Part shown: positions 60,852 to 64,000 of the stretch, piece by piece | How positions within the stretch are numbered: the first letter of the stretch is position 1 | Layout: every line of letters starts with the position of its first letter | Origin: JANQPA01 sp964548175 | Lineage (GTDB): Bacteria; Bacteroidota; Bacteroidia; Chitinophagales; Saprospiraceae | Direction of reading: 5' to 3' | Assembly: GCA_964548175.1 (NCBI GenBank) | Contig: CAZJQS010000005.1 | Span: forward strand, 72,512-136,511 | Length of the DNA: 64,000 nt | Notes under the pieces: generated by a model | What the model saw: only the letters and a program-made list of their open reading frames with translations | Told to the model about the DNA's origin: nothing | Databases searched by the model: none | Position numbers and translations under genes: made by a program

Positions 60852-61874
60852 ATGAAAGGATTAAAGCTATTGGTGCTTACCAATCACAAAACGCATACTT
60901 CCAGAAATTCGATCTATGCGTTGCTTACCGCTCTTGCCAGGCATGATGCGAGTAGCCAAATTGATGTGGCCAGCGCTGGCCTGTCAGCGAATAAACTTTT
61001 TTTTGATTTTCATCTGGAAAGCCGGCTTATGGCTGCTCCTGTCCTTCCTTCCTTCGAGTTTTCCATCGAAGGGGAATACTACCTGCAGCAGTCGCGCTGG
61101 GTGGAAATTATGGAGTACGACCTGATCCTGCTCCGTATGCCACCGCCCGCGGATCAGTTGTTTTTCGATTTCCTGACGACCGTCTTTCCCGCAGAACGGA
61201 TCATCAACAATCCCCACGGCATCCTGGAAACGGGAAGTAAGCAGTACCTGCTTCAGCATCAGGAACTCTGCCCGCCCATGAAATATTGCCAAACGGTAGC
61301 GGAAGTAGAGCAGTTCGCAGCTCATTTCCCGATCGTCCTGAAACCGCTGAACAACTACGGCGGAAAAGGCATCATCAAACTGAATGGAAAAAAAATATGG
61401 AAAGGCAATGAGCTGATTACCTTCGATGAGTTCGCTCAGGAATTTGAACAGGCCGGCCGGCCGGTATTGGCAATGAAGTACCTGAAAAAGGTCAACCGGG
61501 GAGACAAACGCATCATTGTTTGCAATGATACTGTTATCGGCGCCTCATTGCGCAAACCCGCCAAAGGCAACTGGCTTTGTAACGGCGCTCAGGGAGGGCA
61601 ATCCGGCAGAACGCGAATTACCCGGGAAGAAAGACTGATCGCAGATCAGCTTAGTAAGGCACTCCTGAAAAAAGGTGTGTTCATGTTCGGATTCGATACT
61701 CTGGTCGATGATAACGGAAAGCGGATTTTATCCGAAATTAACACCAACAGCATCGGAGGTCTGAAGCAGATCAGCGAGCAATCAGGGCCCCACATAATGC
61801 CAAAAGTCGCCAAATTGTTTTGGGCGCATGCAAAAAAAATTATAAATGCAACAGCCATGGTTAGTAGGCACTGA
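60852..61874 (+). CDS. Glutathione-synthetase-like ATP-grasp ligase
   Basis: 340 residues. ATP-grasp features: FPIVLKPLNNYGGKGIIKL (lysine and Gly loop), NRGDKRIIVCNDTVIGASLRKPAKGNW and ILSEINTNSIGG with the metal-binding Glu and Asn. The N-terminal part resembles GshB. It joins an amino acid or peptide carboxylate to an amine using ATP; without GshA nearby, a product other than glutathione is likely. Its 3' end overlaps the aspartoacylase-family gene by 29 bp, so the two are coupled. Confidence 0.83.
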   Translation: MKGLKLLVLTNHKTHTSRNSIYALLTALARHDASSQIDVASAGLSANKLFFDFHLESRLMAAPVLPSFEFSIEGEYYLQQSRWVEIMEYDLILLRMPPPADQLFFDFLTTVFPAERIINNPHGILETGSKQYLLQHQELCPPMKYCQTVAEVEQFAAHFPIVLKPLNNYGGKGIIKLNGKKIWKGNELITFDEFAQEFEQAGRPVLAMKYLKKVNRGDKRIIVCNDTVIGASLRKPAKGNWLCNGAQGGQSGRTRITREERLIADQLSKALLKKGVFMFGFDTLVDDNGKRILSEINTNSIGGLKQISEQSGPHIMPKVAKLFWAHAKKIINATAMVSRH

Positions 61875-62829
61875 ACACAATATTGTAGAACAACTCAAAC
61901 CGGATTATCTGCCTGAGGCAGAGATCAATAAATATTGGCTACACCTGGTCAATGACGGACTCGGCGCCCCAGTGTATGTTCCGGTGATCGTGGCTAAGGG
62001 TAAGGAAGCGGGCCCTGTTGTAGGGCTCACCGCCGCCGTCCATGGAAATGAACTCAACGGCATTCCCGTGATCCAGCGCCTCTTTTCCGAAATCGATCCC
62101 CGAAAGTTGAAGGGAACTATCATCGGCGTTCCGGTCGTCAACGTGCCTTCCTTTTTTCGAAGAAAAAGAAGGTTCATCGACGGAGTTGACCTGAATCACA
62201 TCATGCCGGGCAAAGATAACGGCAACGTCAGCCAGGTATATGCTTTTCGCATCGTCAACCGCCTGGTGTGCCATTTTGATTACCTGCTTGACCTCCATAC
62301 CGCCAGTTTCGGCCGGATCAACTCCTACTACATTCGCGCCGATATGAACAACGAGCAGTCCAAAAAAATGGCGTTGCTGCAGAACGGACAAATCATCGTC
62401 GATAACCCGCCTTCCGACGGCACTCTGCGGGGAGCGGCGGCCGAATTGGGCATCCATGCCATTACCCTTGAAGTGGGTAATCCTAATCTCTTTCAAAAAG
62501 GAATGATCCGCTCCAGCCTGACAGGTATCCACAATCTGCTGGCTTATCTGGGCATGACAGATGAAGAGATCGAAGAACCCGCAACCCCACCCGTCATTTG
62601 CTCGGATTCCTACTGGCTCTATACCTCCTCTGGAGGCTTGCTGACCGTATTACCGGGCATTACAGATAAGGTCAAAAAGGGACAAATGATCGGTATCCTC
62701 CGAAATGTATTTGGCGATATCACCGAAGAATATTATTCACCCGAAGACGGTATCGTGATCGGAAAGAGCGTTAGTCCGGTGAATCAGACAGGCGGTAGGA
62801 TATTGCACCTGGGCAAGATCATGAGCTAA
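61846..62829 (+). CDS. Succinylglutamate desuccinylase/aspartoacylase-family zinc hydrolase
   Basis: 327 residues. Zn ligands His66-x2-Glu69 (AAVHGNELNG) and the later His in LLDLHTASFG, with DLNHIMPG between. The C-terminal beta domain (KKGQMIGILRNVFGDI) is complete. Family members remove an acyl group from amino acids or cleave amide-linked amino acids. Here it follows two ATP-grasp proteins, so it may remove or edit the amide bond that they form (inference). Confidence 0.87.
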   Translation: MQQPWLVGTEHNIVEQLKPDYLPEAEINKYWLHLVNDGLGAPVYVPVIVAKGKEAGPVVGLTAAVHGNELNGIPVIQRLFSEIDPRKLKGTIIGVPVVNVPSFFRRKRRFIDGVDLNHIMPGKDNGNVSQVYAFRIVNRLVCHFDYLLDLHTASFGRINSYYIRADMNNEQSKKMALLQNGQIIVDNPPSDGTLRGAAAELGIHAITLEVGNPNLFQKGMIRSSLTGIHNLLAYLGMTDEEIEEPATPPVICSDSYWLYTSSGGLLTVLPGITDKVKKGQMIGILRNVFGDITEEYYSPEDGIVIGKSVSPVNQTGGRILHLGKIMS

Positions 62830-62907
62830 ATAGACACCATCTGCAACATCAAGGCCAATTTGCATTTAACAAATTTACTTTGGATTGTTATATTTAAGAC
62901 TCAAAAA

Positions 62908-63333
62908 ATGAACGCCATGATCGACATACAGTTACTGGACACCCCGCTCTCTCCCCAAACCTGCATCGATTTTGTCAGCAACGATAATGCCGGCGGTATT
63001 TCCATTTTCATCGGCACGGTTCGCAATCAAACTAAAGGTAAGGAAGTCGTCCGCCTGGACTTTGAAGCCTATGCTCCCATGGCCATCTCCGAGATGCGCA
63101 GGATAGCCGAGCAGGCCGCCAAAAAATGGCCGGTGGAGAAAATGGCCATCCATCACCGGGTGGGGACCTTGCAGATCGGTGAGATCGCTGTGGTCATTGC
63201 CGTGGCGACCCCTCACCGGAAGGCGGCCTTTGAAGCTTGTCAGTATGGAATCGACACCCTGAAAGAAACGGTGCCCATTTGGAAAAAGGAGATATTTGAG
63301 GATGGTGAAGTGTGGGTGGCGGCACATCCGTGA
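62908..63333 (+). CDS. moaE: Molybdopterin synthase catalytic subunit MoaE
   Basis: 141 residues from the ATG at 62908; the open frame starts at 62860. GGISIFIGTVRNQTKGKEV, FEAYAPMAISEM, HHRVGTLQIGE, ATPHRKAAFEACQYGIDTLKETVPIWKKE are full MoaE signatures, including the catalytic Lys region. It converts precursor Z to molybdopterin with MoaD, which is not seen here. It is relevant to the Mo enzyme at 27810. Confidence 0.95.
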   Translation: MNAMIDIQLLDTPLSPQTCIDFVSNDNAGGISIFIGTVRNQTKGKEVVRLDFEAYAPMAISEMRRIAEQAAKKWPVEKMAIHHRVGTLQIGEIAVVIAVATPHRKAAFEACQYGIDTLKETVPIWKKEIFEDGEVWVAAHP

Positions 63334-63512
63334 GATGAGCTATTATATTTTCTTCTGAAAGGTTCTTTATATTAATAATAAGGTTGCCAATAGCGTATTT
63401 TGTCTGCAGTTTCTATTTAAATTGGTTTAATGGCCATTAGATTTCAATATTTTTTATATTATGTAAAACTTAACAGTCATTTTCCTGAAATCTCCCATTT
63501 ATTTGGATAAGT

Positions 63513-64000
63513 ATGAAAAAATTTTGGTATCTGTATTTAGTGGTATTTATAGCTGGTTCTTCGGTATTAGCTGTAGAAATATTGGGAACTCGCATTCTGG
63601 GACCGTTCTATGGGGTTAATTTATTTCTTTGGTCTGCTCTTATTTCGGTTACTTTAATTGCTTTAAGTATTGGTTATCTCATTGGTGGGCGCTGGGCAGA
63701 TAAAGGACCCAAGATAGAGCGCTTGTGTTATTTGTTGATAGGTGCAGGCCTGTGGTTGTTATTTTTGCCTATCCTTAAGAGGCCATTATTAAATCTTGCA
63801 GAGCCATTAGGCTTAAGATTGGCTGTGCTGACAGCCGCTTTTATACTCTTTACGCCTCCCCTGACGCTATTGGGTATGGTTAGCCCTTATGCTATCAAAC
63901 TAAGGGCTTCCAATATGGGGGAAGTAGGGCGCACGGCAGGGGATCTATATGCTTTATCCACCATTGCAAGTGTAATTGCGGCTATTGTAACCGGTTTTGT
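63513..64000 (+). CDS. Membrane protein of the fused spermidine-synthase-like type (3' truncated by window end)
   Basis: The frame starts at the ATG at 63513 and is open to the border, giving 162 residues. It has repeated membrane helices (YLYLVVFIAGSSVLAVEILGTR, NLFLWSALISVTLIALSIGYLIGG) and the segment PLTLLGMVSPYAIKLRAS followed by VGRTAGDLYALSTIASV, typical of the membrane half of SpeE-like proteins. The methyltransferase-like half should follow outside. The DNA is visibly more AT-rich than upstream genes, possibly a sign of transfer. Confidence 0.75.
   Translation, partial: MKKFWYLYLVVFIAGSSVLAVEILGTRILGPFYGVNLFLWSALISVTLIALSIGYLIGGRWADKGPKIERLCYLLIGAGLWLLFLPILKRPLLNLAEPLGLRLAVLTAAFILFTPPLTLLGMVSPYAIKLRASNMGEVGRTAGDLYALSTIASVIAAIVTGF

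Noticed and set aside
1..64000. CRISPR arrays, tRNA, rRNA, insertion sequences
   Set aside because: No regularly spaced repeats, no T-loop/anticodon pattern and no transposase or integrase reading frame was seen on either strand.

Overview
The window looks like a chromosomal segment of a member of the Bacteroidota, plausibly the Saprospiria (inference). It encodes a secreted protein with a type IX secretion C-terminal sorting domain, several lipoproteins and outer-membrane barrels, an ECF sigma/anti-sigma pair, a DksA-like protein of the Bacteroidota type, and promoters of the TAnnTTTG class in place of classical -10 boxes. Shine-Dalgarno sequences are mostly absent. No rRNA, tRNA, CRISPR array, transposase or phage gene was found. 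Gene order is chromosomal, with many short operons.

Layout. 1-2.6 kb: the end of a sortilin-like BNR-repeat protein and an HD phosphohydrolase fused to a Pycsar-type membrane effector domain. 2.6-6.5 kb (minus): a GAF protein, an SDR epimerase and a small cytochrome c lipoprotein. 6.8-11.2 kb: an SPFH protein, a T9SS cargo protein, a candidate small RNA and a geranylgeranyl-reductase-like flavoprotein. 11.2-13.7 kb (minus): a sigma factor, a membrane anti-sigma candidate and a DUF4097-like beta-solenoid protein. 14-19.5 kb: a phosphoesterase-Omp85 fusion, a UDG-family protein and msrB-msrA. 19.9-22.8 kb: carbonic anhydrase and a SulP transporter. 23-25.6 kb: a B12-dependent ribonucleotide reductase.

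26-43 kb is rich in sulfur and redox genes. It holds a cytoplasmic-type molybdopterin oxidoreductase with a fused FeS/NrfD partner (SoeABC-like), an Lrp regulator divergent from a Cys/Met-type PLP lyase, a free rhodanese, a second SulP transporter, two paralogous metallo-beta-lactamase/rhodanese fusions and two CBS proteins. A working model (inference) is persulfide to sulfite (MBL-rhodanese), sulfite to sulfate (Mo enzyme), and anion transport (SulP). The SulP promoter and the first MBL-rhodanese promoter carry Crp/Fnr-like palindromes at identical spacing from their TAnnTTTG boxes.

43-54 kb: a heme lipoprotein coupled to a DUF255/YyaL thioredoxin-fold protein, an outer-membrane barrel, GYF/CD225 and DUF2752 membrane proteins, a SpoU methyltransferase, a 1-Cys peroxiredoxin, rpsU with an aminotransferase, and a KamA radical SAM enzyme. 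54.5-57.2 kb (minus): a DksA-like protein with a long acidic tail and a two-component system. 57.4-58.8 kb: a coupled cluster of a 55-residue lysine-rich protein, a 2OG-Fe(II) oxygenase and a SET-domain protein. 59.2-63.3 kb: an ATP-grasp-like protein, a GshB-like ATP-grasp ligase, an aspartoacylase-family hydrolase and MoaE. The window ends in an AT-richer membrane gene of the spermidine-synthase-like type, cut by the border.

Intergenic DNA is unusually rich in long perfect hairpins. Two of them, at 22.9 and 58.9 kb, are copies of one ~190-bp nested inverted-repeat element in opposite orientations, with compensating base changes in their stems.
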